Positions 51,621-60,964 of a stretch of DNA of 64,000 nt are shown here, one piece after another. The position numbers were made by a program, and so were the translations under genes. The stretch's first letter is position 1. Each line of letters starts with the position of its first letter. The notes beneath the pieces were generated by a model. The model had not been told where the DNA came from, did not search any database, and saw only the letters and a list, made by a program, of their open reading frames with translations. Origin of the DNA: Permianibacter sp046297695 (GTDB taxonomy: Bacteria > Pseudomonadota > Gammaproteobacteria > Enterobacterales > Permianibacteraceae); the NCBI GenBank assembly GCA_046297695.1, contig JBKBHF010000005.1, positions 55,587 to 119,586 of the forward strand, given 5' to 3'.

Positions 51621-53343
51621 GGCCCTCACGTGGTCCTTGTTCTTCCGCCAGCCCCCAGTCGTAGCAGGCTTCGACAATATTGCCACGGCCTTCGAAGCTT
51701 AGCGAATGGCAAAGCGATGCAATCAACGCCAGACCGCGGCCACTGTAACTGGCATCGGGCACCATGTTGGCTTGCCAGCTACGCCAATCAAAACCGGGCC
51801 CACTGTCTTCGACGCGCAAACGCAGGCGACCGCCTTGCGCACTGGGCTGGTGCTCAAAACTGAGCCGGATAAAGCCGCCTTGCAGCGACTGCAAACGCTG
51901 CTGCCGCAAGCGATAGTACTCGGCAAAGCCTTCGTGACTGCTTTTGAGCGCCGAATCGAGCCGCAGCAAGCCGTGATCGAGTGCGTTGGAATAGAGCTCC
52001 GCCAGAATCGTGAATACCCGGCCGCGGTGCGGCCGCAACGCCGGCAGCTCCATCAGCAATTGCAGCAGCAATGGCAGAGGGTCGAAGTGCTGCAAGGACT
52101 GGGTGCGCAATTCGTAGTCAAAGCGCCAATCCAGCGGGCCGATGTCGAGCGGAACCGGGCTGCTGGTTTCGGTCTCGGCACTGGCCGACCATGGCACCAA
52201 CGCCACTTCCACCATCGACACATCATCGCGCGGCGCCAGGCCGCTGCCAAACAGCTCCAGTGCGCGCTGCACCGATGCAAACACGCCGTTGTCGTCAGCG
52301 CTGTTGACGCTCTCCTCCAGCCGCTCGCTGCCAAACATTTCGCCAGCGGCATTGCTGGTCTCGATGACGCCGTCCGAGGTCAGCAGCAGCCGGTCGCCCG
52401 GCTCGAATACCGTGCGCTGGATCTGCGGGCGGAACCGCTCACGCCCCACCACGCCGAGCGGCAAATGCTGGGAACGAAAACGGTCGACAATGCCACGGCC
52501 GTTCCGGCACAAAAAGCCATCCGGCATACCGCCGTTCCAGATCTCGATGAGTTTGCCGCGGAAATCGATGTCAGCAGCAATGGCGCAACAGAACACGCCG
52601 GTCGGCAGGATTTCCTTGAGCCGCTGATTGATTTCCGTCAGCACATCGACCAAGGCAAAGCCCTTCTGGGTCATGCCGTAAAAAATTTCCGACACCGGCA
52701 TGGCCCCGATCGCAGCGGGCAGGCCGTGGCCGGTGAAATCGCCGAGCAGAACATGCAATCCGCCCGCTGGCTTTTCGGCGGCGAGCAAAACATCGCCGTT
52801 GAAAATGTACATCGGCGACAGCTGGTAACGGATGGTCGGCGCATCCAGACAACCGGGATGCGCAATATTGTCGAACAGGATCTTGGCCAGCTGCTGTTCG
52901 CGCACCAGCCGCTCGGTGTGAAAGTGAATTTCGTCGCGCTGTTTGGCAACCGTGTCATAGAGCTGCTGCATGCGGGTGAAGGCGCGCAGCTTCGCTTGCA
53001 GAATCAGCTTTTGATACGGCTTGGTCAGAAAGTCGTCGCCGCCGACTTCAAGGCAACGCGCCAGTGCGTTCACGTCGGTCAATGCCGTCAGGAAGATGAT
53101 CGGCACCAGCCGGTGTCCGGCCATCATTTTGATCTGGACGGCTGCTTCGTAGCCATCCAGTTCAGGCATCAGCACATCGAGTAGAACAATGTCGGGCTGG
53201 TCGGCCAGAAAGCGTTGCACCGCCTGACGGCCATCCTCCGCCTCAAAAACGGTGTGGCCTTCGCGTTGCAACAAACTGCGCAGGATCAGCCGATCGCTGT
53301 GGTTGTCATCGGCTATCAGAATCCGCAAAGCATCGGCCGGCAC
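51601..53343 (-). CDS. Response regulator with PP2C phosphatase and kinase-like domains (HsbR-like)
   Basis: A 580-residue three-domain protein. Receiver domain at 1-125 with Asp56 (IVLLDVLMPELDG) and Lys in FLTKPYQ; a coiled coil; a PP2C/SpoIIE phosphatase domain at about 165-385 (LLGDFTGHGLPAAIGAMPVS, LLLTSDGVIETSN, DDVSMVEVAL); and a C-terminal RsbW-like ATPase domain (LAELYSNALDHGLL, VEDSGPGFDW, GRGLALIASLC). It would switch the phosphorylation state of the neighbouring STAS protein. GTG start with AGGGGAC upstream. Confidence 0.9.
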   Translation of the reverse strand: MPADALRILIADDNHSDRLILRSLLQREGHTVFEAEDGRQAVQRFLADQPDIVLLDVLMPELDGYEAAVQIKMMAGHRLVPIIFLTALTDVNALARCLEVGGDDFLTKPYQKLILQAKLRAFTRMQQLYDTVAKQRDEIHFHTERLVREQQLAKILFDNIAHPGCLDAPTIRYQLSPMYIFNGDVLLAAEKPAGGLHVLLGDFTGHGLPAAIGAMPVSEIFYGMTQKGFALVDVLTEINQRLKEILPTGVFCCAIAADIDFRGKLIEIWNGGMPDGFLCRNGRGIVDRFRSQHLPLGVVGRERFRPQIQRTVFEPGDRLLLTSDGVIETSNAAGEMFGSERLEESVNSADDNGVFASVQRALELFGSGLAPRDDVSMVEVALVPWSASAETETSSPVPLDIGPLDWRFDYELRTQSLQHFDPLPLLLQLLMELPALRPHRGRVFTILAELYSNALDHGLLRLDSALKSSHEGFAEYYRLRQQRLQSLQGGFIRLSFEHQPSAQGGRLRLRVEDSGPGFDWRSWQANMVPDASYSGRGLALIASLCHSLSFEGRGNIVEACYDWGLAEEQGPREGHGATSG

Positions 53344-53424
53344 AAAACGTCCCCTGTTCAGTCAGCGCGGCCGTCATCCCCAACGGCTGGACTCCGCAAT
53401 ACAGCCGGACACGCGAGTCGCGGC

Positions 53425-53730
53425 TCAGGCGATTTTGAACAACTGCTCGAAATTGGAAATGGTCAGGATCTTCTTCACGTCGTTGTTGCAGTGTTGGATG
53501 CTGATGTTGGCGCTGTCGCCACCGGCGTAATCGCGCAGCAACAGCAACATGCCCAGTGCCGAGCTGTCGAGGTAGGTAGCCTCGTGCATATCGACGACGT
53601 AACTCTTGGGTTTGACCGGAAGATTCTCGTAGGCCTCCCGGAAGGCCTGGTGCGAACTGAAGTCAAACCGGCCAGAAATGCGGATGGTCAGTTCGCTACC
53701 ATCGGCATTGACGCTACTGCTGATTGCCAT
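53425..53730 (-). CDS. STAS-domain anti-sigma factor antagonist (HsbA-like)
   Basis: A 101-residue SpoIIAA-type protein. The site of regulatory phosphorylation is Ser56 or Ser57 in TYLDSSALGMLLLL. It is the predicted target of the adjacent PP2C/kinase protein. In Pseudomonas the HsbA counterpart binds either the anti-sigma-28 factor FlgM or a diguanylate cyclase. The ATG at 53730 fits the domain boundary. It lies 103 bases after fliJ. Confidence 0.9.
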   Translation of the reverse strand: MAISSSVNADGSELTIRISGRFDFSSHQAFREAYENLPVKPKSYVVDMHEATYLDSSALGMLLLLRDYAGGDSANISIQHCNNDVKKILTISNFEQLFKIA

Positions 53731-53833
53731 GAACCACTCCTGCACGGGCCCGATCGGGCTGGCTACACGGACGGGAAACTTGTGCCAACTATAGCGCAAG
53801 CAGCACGAAGGTCCAGCGTTCAGGCAGGAGGAA

Positions 53834-54283
53834 TCAGCGGTGGGACGAATTTTTGTGGGCGCGCTGGGCAGACCGGTCGTCCTGGACCGCCTGCTCCCGC
53901 TTGTCGGCCTGACGCAGCTCGGTTTGCTGCAGGTTACCGACCACGTTGCTGATGGCCTTGGCCTTGCTGGCTCGCTGTTGCCACTGGCCGACCCGCTGTT
54001 CGACCTGGACGACCGCACCGCGGATACGCTGGTGTTGCTGCTCGATGGCACGATCTAGCTGCAACAGGAACTGCTGGAACTGTTGCAACTCGACCCCGTT
54101 CAGACCGGCCCGGCCGCGGCGCTGGAAATCGGCGATGTATTCGAGCCGGTAGCTGAGCAGCTCCTGCAGGCGCTGCTCTTCACTGACCTGAGCCCGGCGC
54201 GCCTCGCCCAAAGCCTGGGCGGCCGAGCGTTCCTGCTTGTCGGCCAGTCGGGCTACCGGTTGCAAACGCTGTGAACGGTTCAT
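53834..54283 (-). CDS. fliJ: Flagellar protein FliJ
   Basis: A 149-residue, almost fully coiled-coil protein rich in Gln, Arg and Glu, of the FliJ size and place (directly after fliI). It links the FliI ATPase to FlhA during export. Sequence conservation in the family is low, so position counts heavily. Confidence 0.88.
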   Translation of the reverse strand: MNRSQRLQPVARLADKQERSAAQALGEARRAQVSEEQRLQELLSYRLEYIADFQRRGRAGLNGVELQQFQQFLLQLDRAIEQQHQRIRGAVVQVEQRVGQWQQRASKAKAISNVVGNLQQTELRQADKREQAVQDDRSAQRAHKNSSHR

Positions 54284-54308
54284 GATCGGGAGTTACTCCA
54301 CCGCCGGC

Positions 54309-55679
54309 TCAGCGTCGACGGTTAACAGGAAGCATAGTCGGTTCGGCGGCCAGAATCTGCTCGAGACCGAGCAAACTGTCTTTGAGCGGTACTTTTTCAT
54401 TCATGCCCTGTTGCAGGAACTGGTTGATCACCGGCATCAGGCTGATGGCCTCGTCAATGGCGCTGTCGGCGCCACGCTGGTACGCCCCTACCGTGATCAG
54501 ATCGCGGTTTTGTTGGTAAGTGGCATAAATCTGCTTCACCAGCACGGCAGCTTGTTGATGTGCGCTGGCCGTGATCTGCGGCATCGCCCGGCTGATCGAG
54601 GCTTCGATATCAATGGCAGGATAATGGCCTGCCTCGGCCAACCGCCGTGACAGCACGATATGGCCGTCGAGAATCGCCCGCGCCGCATCGGCAATCGGGT
54701 CCTGTTGATCATCACCTTCGGTCAGCACGGTATAGAACGCCGTGATCGAACCCGCACCCTTGTCCGCATTACCGGCACGCTCGACCAAAACGGGCAGTTT
54801 GGCGAACACCGACGGCGGATAACCTTTGGTCGCCGGTGGTTCACCGACCGCCAGGGCAATCTCACGCTGCGCCTGGCAGTAGCGGGTCAGCGAATCCATC
54901 AGCAAGAGCACTTGCTTGCCTTCATCGCGAAACGATTCCGCGATCGTGGTGGCAACCTGAGCCCCCTGCAGGCGCAGCAGCGGCGGCAAATCCGCCGGCA
55001 CCGCGACCACGACAGATCGGCGCAAACCTTCTTCGCCGAGAATGTGTTCGATGAACTCTTTGACCTCCCGGCCACGTTCGCCAATCAGGCCGACGACAAT
55101 CACATCGGCCTCAGTGAATTTGGTCATCATGCCGAGCAGCACGCTCTTGCCGACGCCGGAGCCGGCAAACAAGCCCATGCGCTGGCCGCGCCCGACCGTC
55201 AGCAAGGCATTGATCGCGCGGACTCCGACATCAAGCGGTTCACTGATCGGATGCCGCGCCAGCGGGTTGATGGGTTTTGCCGCCAACGAACGATAGCTGC
55301 CGGACAATGGCCCCTTGCCATCGATCGGCTGACCTTCACCATCGAGCACGCGCCCCAGCAGATTGCCGCCGACCAGAATTTCCGTCGCACCGCTAATCGG
55401 CAAAACCGTGGCGCCAGGCCCGAGCCCGTGCAGCTCGGCCGTTGGCATCAGATACAAACTGTCACCGGCAAAACCAACCACCTCGGCACGATGCAGTCGG
55501 CCATCGTGACCGCGGATCAGGCAGCGTCCACCAACCGGCAAGCGGCAACCAACCGCTTCCAGCGTCAAGCCGACCATGCGCACCAGCTTGCCTTCAACCT
55601 GCACGCCGGGCGCAGTCGCAACGCGTTGCTGGTAGGCATCAAGCCGTTGGTGCAACGGAACTCGCCGGGCTGCGCTCAT
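54309..55679 (-). CDS. fliI: Flagellum-specific ATPase FliI
   Basis: A 456-residue F1-beta-like ATPase for export. Walker A GSGVGKSV at 173-180, Walker B LLLMDSLTRYCQAQREIALA and the family stretch GEPPATKGYPPSVF are present. Start MSAARRVPLH at 55679 is chosen: GGAG stands 5 bases before it, too close to the ATG just ahead. It overlaps fliH by 41 bases. Confidence 0.95.
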   Translation of the reverse strand: MSAARRVPLHQRLDAYQQRVATAPGVQVEGKLVRMVGLTLEAVGCRLPVGGRCLIRGHDGRLHRAEVVGFAGDSLYLMPTAELHGLGPGATVLPISGATEILVGGNLLGRVLDGEGQPIDGKGPLSGSYRSLAAKPINPLARHPISEPLDVGVRAINALLTVGRGQRMGLFAGSGVGKSVLLGMMTKFTEADVIVVGLIGERGREVKEFIEHILGEEGLRRSVVVAVPADLPPLLRLQGAQVATTIAESFRDEGKQVLLLMDSLTRYCQAQREIALAVGEPPATKGYPPSVFAKLPVLVERAGNADKGAGSITAFYTVLTEGDDQQDPIADAARAILDGHIVLSRRLAEAGHYPAIDIEASISRAMPQITASAHQQAAVLVKQIYATYQQNRDLITVGAYQRGADSAIDEAISLMPVINQFLQQGMNEKVPLKDSLLGLEQILAAEPTMLPVNRRR

Positions 55680-56361
55680 CATCACTCCGTTCGCCGCCCA
55701 GCACATGGGCGACGACTGCTGCAATGCGACTGTCCAAACTGGCGTCGATGGTCGAATCATCGGTCAACACCCGGCAACCGCCGCGTGTTTGACTCGGGTC
55801 ATCCAGCACCTGCCAGGTGTGTTCACTGCCAGCATCGAGTGCAAACACTTCCCGCACCAACGCCGCATCTTCCGGGTGCAGATACACCCGTATGGTCTGG
55901 CGCGAGATCGGCAGCAATTTCACCGCTTCACGCACCACGGCCACGATCTGGCCGGGCGCAGTTTTGAGTTCGCGCCGGATGATCTGCTTGGCAATCGAAA
56001 TCGCCAACTGCACCAGCGCCAGCTCTGCCTGTTCATCCATGGCATCCAGCGGTCGCGCCACGGCATTGAACAACTGCTCGAGCCGTTCGCGTTGCCGGCG
56101 CAGTTCTTCCTCAATGGTTCGGCGGCCTTCAGCCAGACCCTGTGCCAGGCCGTCACGGTGACCGTTTTTCAGCCCTTCCTCATAGCCCTCATGGCGAGCC
56201 TGCTCGCGCAGCTGCTGCAGCATTTCGGCAGTGACCAGCGCAGTGTGATTGCGGGTTTCGCCGGGCTGGCGCGGTGGCGGACGCGACGCCGCGTTGACCG
56301 CCTTCTCTTTCATGTCCGGCAGTTCCCACGGCTTGGCTTTTGAGGTATCAAATCCGCTCAT
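55639..56361 (-). CDS. fliH: Flagellar assembly protein FliH
   Basis: A 240-residue regulator of FliI. A central coiled coil with glycine-spaced repeats (GYEEGLKNGHRDGLAQGLAEG) and a C-terminal domain (LVQLAISIAKQIIRRELKT, RGGCRVLTDDSTIDASLDSR) match FliH. It starts 19 bases after fliG ends and overlaps fliI. Confidence 0.95.
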   Translation of the reverse strand: MSGFDTSKAKPWELPDMKEKAVNAASRPPPRQPGETRNHTALVTAEMLQQLREQARHEGYEEGLKNGHRDGLAQGLAEGRRTIEEELRRQRERLEQLFNAVARPLDAMDEQAELALVQLAISIAKQIIRRELKTAPGQIVAVVREAVKLLPISRQTIRVYLHPEDAALVREVFALDAGSEHTWQVLDDPSQTRGGCRVLTDDSTIDASLDSRIAAVVAHVLGGERSDDERSPASSVAPTA

Positions 56362-56380
56362 GGGCGTTGTCCGGCTCCGC

Positions 56381-57436
56381 TTACACCATCTGCTCGCCGC
56401 TTGCGCTCAGCACGATCTCGCCAGCATCGGCCATGCGGCGGGCAACGGTCAGGATTTCCTTCTGTGCCTTTTCGACATCGCTGAGTTTGACCGGCCCCAT
56501 CGAGGCCAAGTCCTCCCGCATCAGTTCTGCCGCCCGCTTCGACATGTTCTTGAAGATTTTCTCGCGCACGCTTTCATCGGCGCCTTTCAAGGCGGTGATC
56601 AACGTGTCGGTCGATACTTCGCGCAGCAAGGTCTGGATGCCGCGGTCATCAACCTCGACCAGATTCTCGAACACAAACATCAAGTCCTGGATCTTCTGTG
56701 ACAGATCTTCATCGACCTGCTTGATCTGATCGATCAGCGCGCTCTGGATGGAACCATCCAGGAAGTTGATGATGTCGGCGGCCCGTTTGGTGCCACCGAG
56801 GCTCGCAGATTTGGAGCCGGTCTGACCGGACAACTGCCGTTCCATGATGTTATTGAGTTCCGACAACGCAGCCGGCTGCACCGACTCCAGCGACGCAATG
56901 CGCATGGTCAGATCCAATTTGACCTTTTCCGGGAATTGCGACAGTACCGCTGCGGATTGATCCGGATCGAGATAGGCCAGAACGATAGTCTGAATCTGCG
57001 GATGTTCGTAACGGATCAGATCGGCCACGGCGCGGGCATCCATCCATTTCAGTGTGTCGAGTCCTTTGGTGTTGGCGCCAGCCAGGATCCGATCACAGAG
57101 CGCATCCGCCTTGTCGGAGCCGAGCGCGGCTCGCAGGGTATTGCGAATGTACTCTTCGGTGCCGATACCGATACCAGTCTGCTTCTCCACCTCAACCAGA
57201 AACTTGTTGACCACCGCGTCGACATCAGTACGCTCGACGTGTTTGACCGCCGCCATGGCAAGACCAATGCGCTGGACCTCTTTCGGCCCCATGTGCTTGA
57301 GCACCTGTGCGGCATGATCCTCACCGAGGCTCAGCAACAGAATCGCCGCCTGTTCGGTGTTGTTGAAGCGTTCGACCGAAAGCTCTTTCTTTTCCGCTTC
57401 GGCCGACTTCTTTTCGGTGCTTGCGGTCTCAGGCAT
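56381..57436 (-). CDS. fliG: Flagellar motor switch protein FliG
   Basis: A 351-residue rotor protein that touches the stator. Conserved parts include AAILLLSLGEDHAAQVLKHM, the middle domain EHPQIQTIVLAYLDPDQSAA and the charged C-terminal torque helix (FKNMSKRAAELMREDLASMG). The first about 23 residues are a charged leader. It overlaps fliF by 8 bases. Confidence 0.97.
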   Translation of the reverse strand: MPETASTEKKSAEAEKKELSVERFNNTEQAAILLLSLGEDHAAQVLKHMGPKEVQRIGLAMAAVKHVERTDVDAVVNKFLVEVEKQTGIGIGTEEYIRNTLRAALGSDKADALCDRILAGANTKGLDTLKWMDARAVADLIRYEHPQIQTIVLAYLDPDQSAAVLSQFPEKVKLDLTMRIASLESVQPAALSELNNIMERQLSGQTGSKSASLGGTKRAADIINFLDGSIQSALIDQIKQVDEDLSQKIQDLMFVFENLVEVDDRGIQTLLREVSTDTLITALKGADESVREKIFKNMSKRAAELMREDLASMGPVKLSDVEKAQKEILTVARRMADAGEIVLSASGEQMV

Positions 57437-59138
57437 CTTTTTCCATCCAGGTCTTCACCACTTGGGCAACGATGGTGGGGTCGGACTGTACTACGGCTTT
57501 GGCACGAGCGACCGAATCAAGTTCCGTCGTCACCGGCGGTGGCAAGCTAAGCGAGGCTTCCTTACCCGACAGACTCACCGTGTCATCACGCATGCCATCC
57601 GGCCCGATACCAGCCAGTGTAGCCTGTCGCACGGCTTGGCTCTGTTCCTCACCGGCCAGACGGCGCATCACCGGGCGCAGCACACCAAGCACGAAGACGA
57701 TAGCAATGATCAATCCGAGTACCGGTTTGAACAGCATCTGGAACCAGGGTTGTTCCCAGAACGGGATCTCATGCGGCGCTTCTGGTACTTCCGCCCGTAC
57801 AAACGGGAAACTCTGGACCTCCACCACGTCGCCGCGCTGGGGATCAAAACCAATCGCGCTCTGCACCAAACGCGTGATGTTCGCCACTTCCGCCGGAGAA
57901 CGTGCCACTTTGGCGACCGATGCCGCGGCATCCGGCGTTGCTGCGGGGTCAGTCGGTGCGGCGACAGGTGGGGCAATAAAGTCCAGACCGATCGAAGCAG
58001 TGACCCGGCGCACCACGCCAATTTGCGAGCGTGTATGCGAAATGGTCGTGTCGTGATCGTAGTTGCGCTCGGCCTCCTCGCGACGACTGCCGCTACCGGC
58101 TTGGCCAGCCGTTGCTGCCGCCGTACCGGCACCCGCGACTTCCGGTGCTGTCGCCGGCGTCGGCGGCTGATTGGTCAGGGCGCCCGGCACACCTTGCGCG
58201 CCGGCCGTTGCATTCTGTTCATTCAGCACCCGCTCGGAACGCAGCGCCGGCAGATCCGCGTTATAGACTTTCTGAGTCGCTTCCTGGGCGCTGAAATCCA
58301 TATCGACATGCAGTTCGACGGTGTAGTTACCGGCACCGACAATCGGCTCCAGGATGCGCTCGACTTTTTTCCGCAACTCATCAGCACGCTTGCGGCTTTC
58401 AGCAAACTCCTTGCTGGACTGAATTTCGTCCTGACTCATGCTGCCGGAATGGTGCAGCCGACCAAACTGGTCGGTGATCGTGACCCGGCTGGCATCGAGG
58501 TTCTGCACACTGCCGGCGACCAGGTCGACAATAGCACGCACCTGCTCGGCATCGAGTGCGCGCGCAGAATACAGATTCAACAACACCGAAGCACTGGGCT
58601 TTTCGTTGTCACGGAGGAAAACCGCTTCCTTCGGCAGGGCAAGATGCACTTCCGCGGCGCGCACGCCAGAGAACTGCTCAATGGTGCGAGCGAGCCGGAT
58701 CTCCTGTGTACGCAGCAGACGTGCCTGTTCAAGACGCTGGCTCACCGAGAAGCCACTGTCACGCGCCAGCAATTTGTCGATCTCGGCACCGCCGGTCTCA
58801 ATGCCTTGCGCGGCCAGTTGCATCTGGACCCGTGAGAAATCTTCCTGCGCGACGCTGATCGAACCGTCCGGCTCCAATCGGTACGGTACTTTCTGCTGTT
58901 CCAGCATGCTGACGACTGCGAGCGAATTGTCGCGATCAATCGGGCCAAGTGGGCGCATCAGCGGCTCACGCAACCACAACACCACCAACAGGCCCAAGGC
59001 GACGCTGGCCGCCAGACCGATCAGGATGCCGATCTGCCGCAGCACCGTCATGTTGCTGAGATTGGCCAGAATGCCACCGCTGGCCAGCCCGACTCCGGGA
59101 CTGCTGACCAATGCATTCTCTTGTGCAACTTCTGCCAT
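57429..59138 (-). CDS. fliF: Flagellar MS-ring protein FliF
   Basis: A 569-residue ring protein with two transmembrane helices (about 35-55 and 455-475), periplasmic ring-building domains (ISVAQEDFSRVQMQLAAQG, ARTIEQFSGVRAAEVHLALP), a Pro/Ala-rich loop near 325-350, and the C-terminal FliG-binding tail (VAQVVKTWMEKDA). It lies 26 bases after fliE. Confidence 0.97.
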   Translation of the reverse strand: MAEVAQENALVSSPGVGLASGGILANLSNMTVLRQIGILIGLAASVALGLLVVLWLREPLMRPLGPIDRDNSLAVVSMLEQQKVPYRLEPDGSISVAQEDFSRVQMQLAAQGIETGGAEIDKLLARDSGFSVSQRLEQARLLRTQEIRLARTIEQFSGVRAAEVHLALPKEAVFLRDNEKPSASVLLNLYSARALDAEQVRAIVDLVAGSVQNLDASRVTITDQFGRLHHSGSMSQDEIQSSKEFAESRKRADELRKKVERILEPIVGAGNYTVELHVDMDFSAQEATQKVYNADLPALRSERVLNEQNATAGAQGVPGALTNQPPTPATAPEVAGAGTAAATAGQAGSGSRREEAERNYDHDTTISHTRSQIGVVRRVTASIGLDFIAPPVAAPTDPAATPDAAASVAKVARSPAEVANITRLVQSAIGFDPQRGDVVEVQSFPFVRAEVPEAPHEIPFWEQPWFQMLFKPVLGLIIAIVFVLGVLRPVMRRLAGEEQSQAVRQATLAGIGPDGMRDDTVSLSGKEASLSLPPPVTTELDSVARAKAVVQSDPTIVAQVVKTWMEKDA

Positions 59139-59164
59139 GACCGCTTGCTCCGCTCAGCCGATCA

Positions 59165-59533
59165 TCAGATCGGCATGTTCATGATGTCCTGATAGGCCGC
59201 GACCAATCGGTTACGCACTTGCACGGTCGCCTGAAACGCGATGCTCGATTTCTGACTGGCGACCATGGCCTGAACCAGGCTCACGCTCTTGTCACCCAGT
59301 TCGACGCGGGTCTGCAAGGCGCCGGCTTGTTGCTGAAGACTGTTGACGTTGTCGAGCGCCTGCGAAAACAGCTTGCCGAACTGCTGAACGCCATTGACAC
59401 CCGGCGTGTCAATGGCGGGCAAACTGCCGAGCTTGCTGTCAAGCCGGACGGTATCGGCGCGGGCGCCGGAACCTGCCTGCGCCGCCAGCGCACGCAACTC
59501 ACTGAGCAACTGACTGCGATCGATCGTGTTCAT
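59165..59533 (-). CDS. fliE: Flagellar hook-basal body protein FliE
   Basis: A 122-residue rod-MS-ring junction protein. C-terminal family stretch: VQAMVASQKSSIAFQATVQVRNRLVAAYQDIMNMPI (residues 87-122; key residues Q, S-I-A-F, R-N-K/R). It starts 58 bases after fleR ends and heads the fliEFGHIJ unit. A sigma-54 site is expected here but I see only a weak candidate. Confidence 0.94.
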   Translation of the reverse strand: MNTIDRSQLLSELRALAAQAGSGARADTVRLDSKLGSLPAIDTPGVNGVQQFGKLFSQALDNVNSLQQQAGALQTRVELGDKSVSLVQAMVASQKSSIAFQATVQVRNRLVAAYQDIMNMPI

Positions 59534-59591
59534 GGCACTTGCTCTTCACCACGTTTATGGCTTGTGCGGCACCGCTGGCCGCCGCTTTTCT

Positions 59592-60935
59592 TCAGACGCC
59601 GCCCGGCACGGCATAACCCATCTCGCGCATCCGCGCGAGCTTGTAGCGCAAGGTGCGCGGACTGATGCCAAGCTGCCTGGCAATGCTCTCCCGGGTGTCG
59701 CCGCTGTCGCGCAGCGTTTGCAGAATGCGTTCGAACTCGATGCGCCGCACTGCATCGCTGAGTCGGTTCTCCGGCGTTGGCTCGACTGCCGCGGAACCGT
59801 TCTCACTCGCCGGCGCCGTCGCCAACTGAAAATCGGTAGCGGTCAGCTCGCGTCCGCTCTGCAGAATGAGCGCACGCTGCACGGCGTTGTCGAGTTCGCG
59901 CACATTACCCGGCCAGTTATGGGCGGTCAGTGCTGCCATCGCCTCAATAGAGAGCTTCGGCGGCACCCGTTGACTGCCGCGGCAGTGGCGGGCAATCAGG
60001 TGTTCGGCAATCGGAACGATGTCGCCCGGACGCTCCGCCAGCGCGAGGCAGCGCAGCGGAAAGACATTGAGTCGGAAATACAGATCTTCGCGAAAGCGAT
60101 GGGCCTTTACCTCGTCGAGCATGTTGCGGTTGGACGTGGCGATAACGCGCACATTGAGCGCAATCGGCTTGCGACCGCCCAAACGCTCGACCTCGCGCTC
60201 TTGCAGCACGCGCAGCAGTTTGGCCTGCAAGTTCAGATCCATCTCGGAAATTTCATCAAGCAGCAGCGTACCGCCTTGGGCCTGTTCGAACTTGCCCGGC
60301 GTCGCCTGATGGGCGCCGGTGAACGCGCCTTTTTCGTAACCGAACAGCGTGGCTTCCAGCATGTTTTCCGGAATGGCCGCACAGTTGATGGCGACAAACG
60401 GTCCATCACGCCGCTGCGAATGATCGTGGACATAGCGCGCCAGAACTTCCTTGCCGACCCCGCTCGGACCGGTGAGCAGGACGGTGGCTTCCGATTCGGC
60501 AACACGTCGCGCCAGCGTCAACAATTCGACGCTACGCGGATCGACTGCAACCGGACCGCTGCCACCCACTTGCGCGCGGGCATATTGTTTGACGGTATCG
60601 ATCAGCGCCTCGGGCGAAAAGGGTTTTTGCAGGTAATCGGTGGCGCCGTCCTGCATGGCTTTGACGGCGTTGCCGACGTTGCCATAGGCCGTCATCAGCA
60701 CGACCGGCAGATTGTTGTGAATGCGGCGGATATGACGGAGCAGATCATGACCCGACATGTTCTCCAGATTCCAATCCGACAGCACCAGATTCGGTGTCTG
60801 CTCGTGCAGCAAGACCTGCGCCTGCTCGGCGCTGCTGGCACTGCTGACCGAGAACCCGGCCGACGACAAGGTTTCGACGACGGCCTCGCGCAATGCGATG
60901 TCGTCTTCAACCACCAGAACAGAAATATCAGTCAC
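59592..60935 (-). CDS. fleR: Sigma-54-dependent flagellar response regulator FleR
   Basis: A 447-residue NtrC-type activator. Receiver domain with Asp54 (LVLSDWNLENMSG), AAA+ domain with Walker A GPSGVGKE and the sigma-54 contact GAFTGA, and a Fis-type C-terminal helix-turn-helix (RESIARQLGISPRTLRYKL). It activates middle flagellar genes. The start is a GTG at 60935 with GGAGG 7 bases upstream; the frame runs 33 bases further to a TTG that overlaps the fleS stop. It lies 29 bases after fleS. Confidence 0.93.
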   Translation of the reverse strand: MTDISVLVVEDDIALREAVVETLSSAGFSVSSASSAEQAQVLLHEQTPNLVLSDWNLENMSGHDLLRHIRRIHNNLPVVLMTAYGNVGNAVKAMQDGATDYLQKPFSPEALIDTVKQYARAQVGGSGPVAVDPRSVELLTLARRVAESEATVLLTGPSGVGKEVLARYVHDHSQRRDGPFVAINCAAIPENMLEATLFGYEKGAFTGAHQATPGKFEQAQGGTLLLDEISEMDLNLQAKLLRVLQEREVERLGGRKPIALNVRVIATSNRNMLDEVKAHRFREDLYFRLNVFPLRCLALAERPGDIVPIAEHLIARHCRGSQRVPPKLSIEAMAALTAHNWPGNVRELDNAVQRALILQSGRELTATDFQLATAPASENGSAAVEPTPENRLSDAVRRIEFERILQTLRDSGDTRESIARQLGISPRTLRYKLARMREMGYAVPGGV

Positions 60936-60964
60936 GGCACTTACCTCCTCACCGATGCGCGGTT

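Noticed and set aside
57357..58835. Open frame of 492 codons on the plus strand opposite fliF and fliG
   Set aside because: Antisense shadow; no domain recognised, and both sense genes are clear.
59534..59600. Sigma-54 promoter directly before fliE
   Set aside because: The only GG-N10-GC match lacks the rest of the consensus, so I did not list it; the promoter may lie inside fleR.
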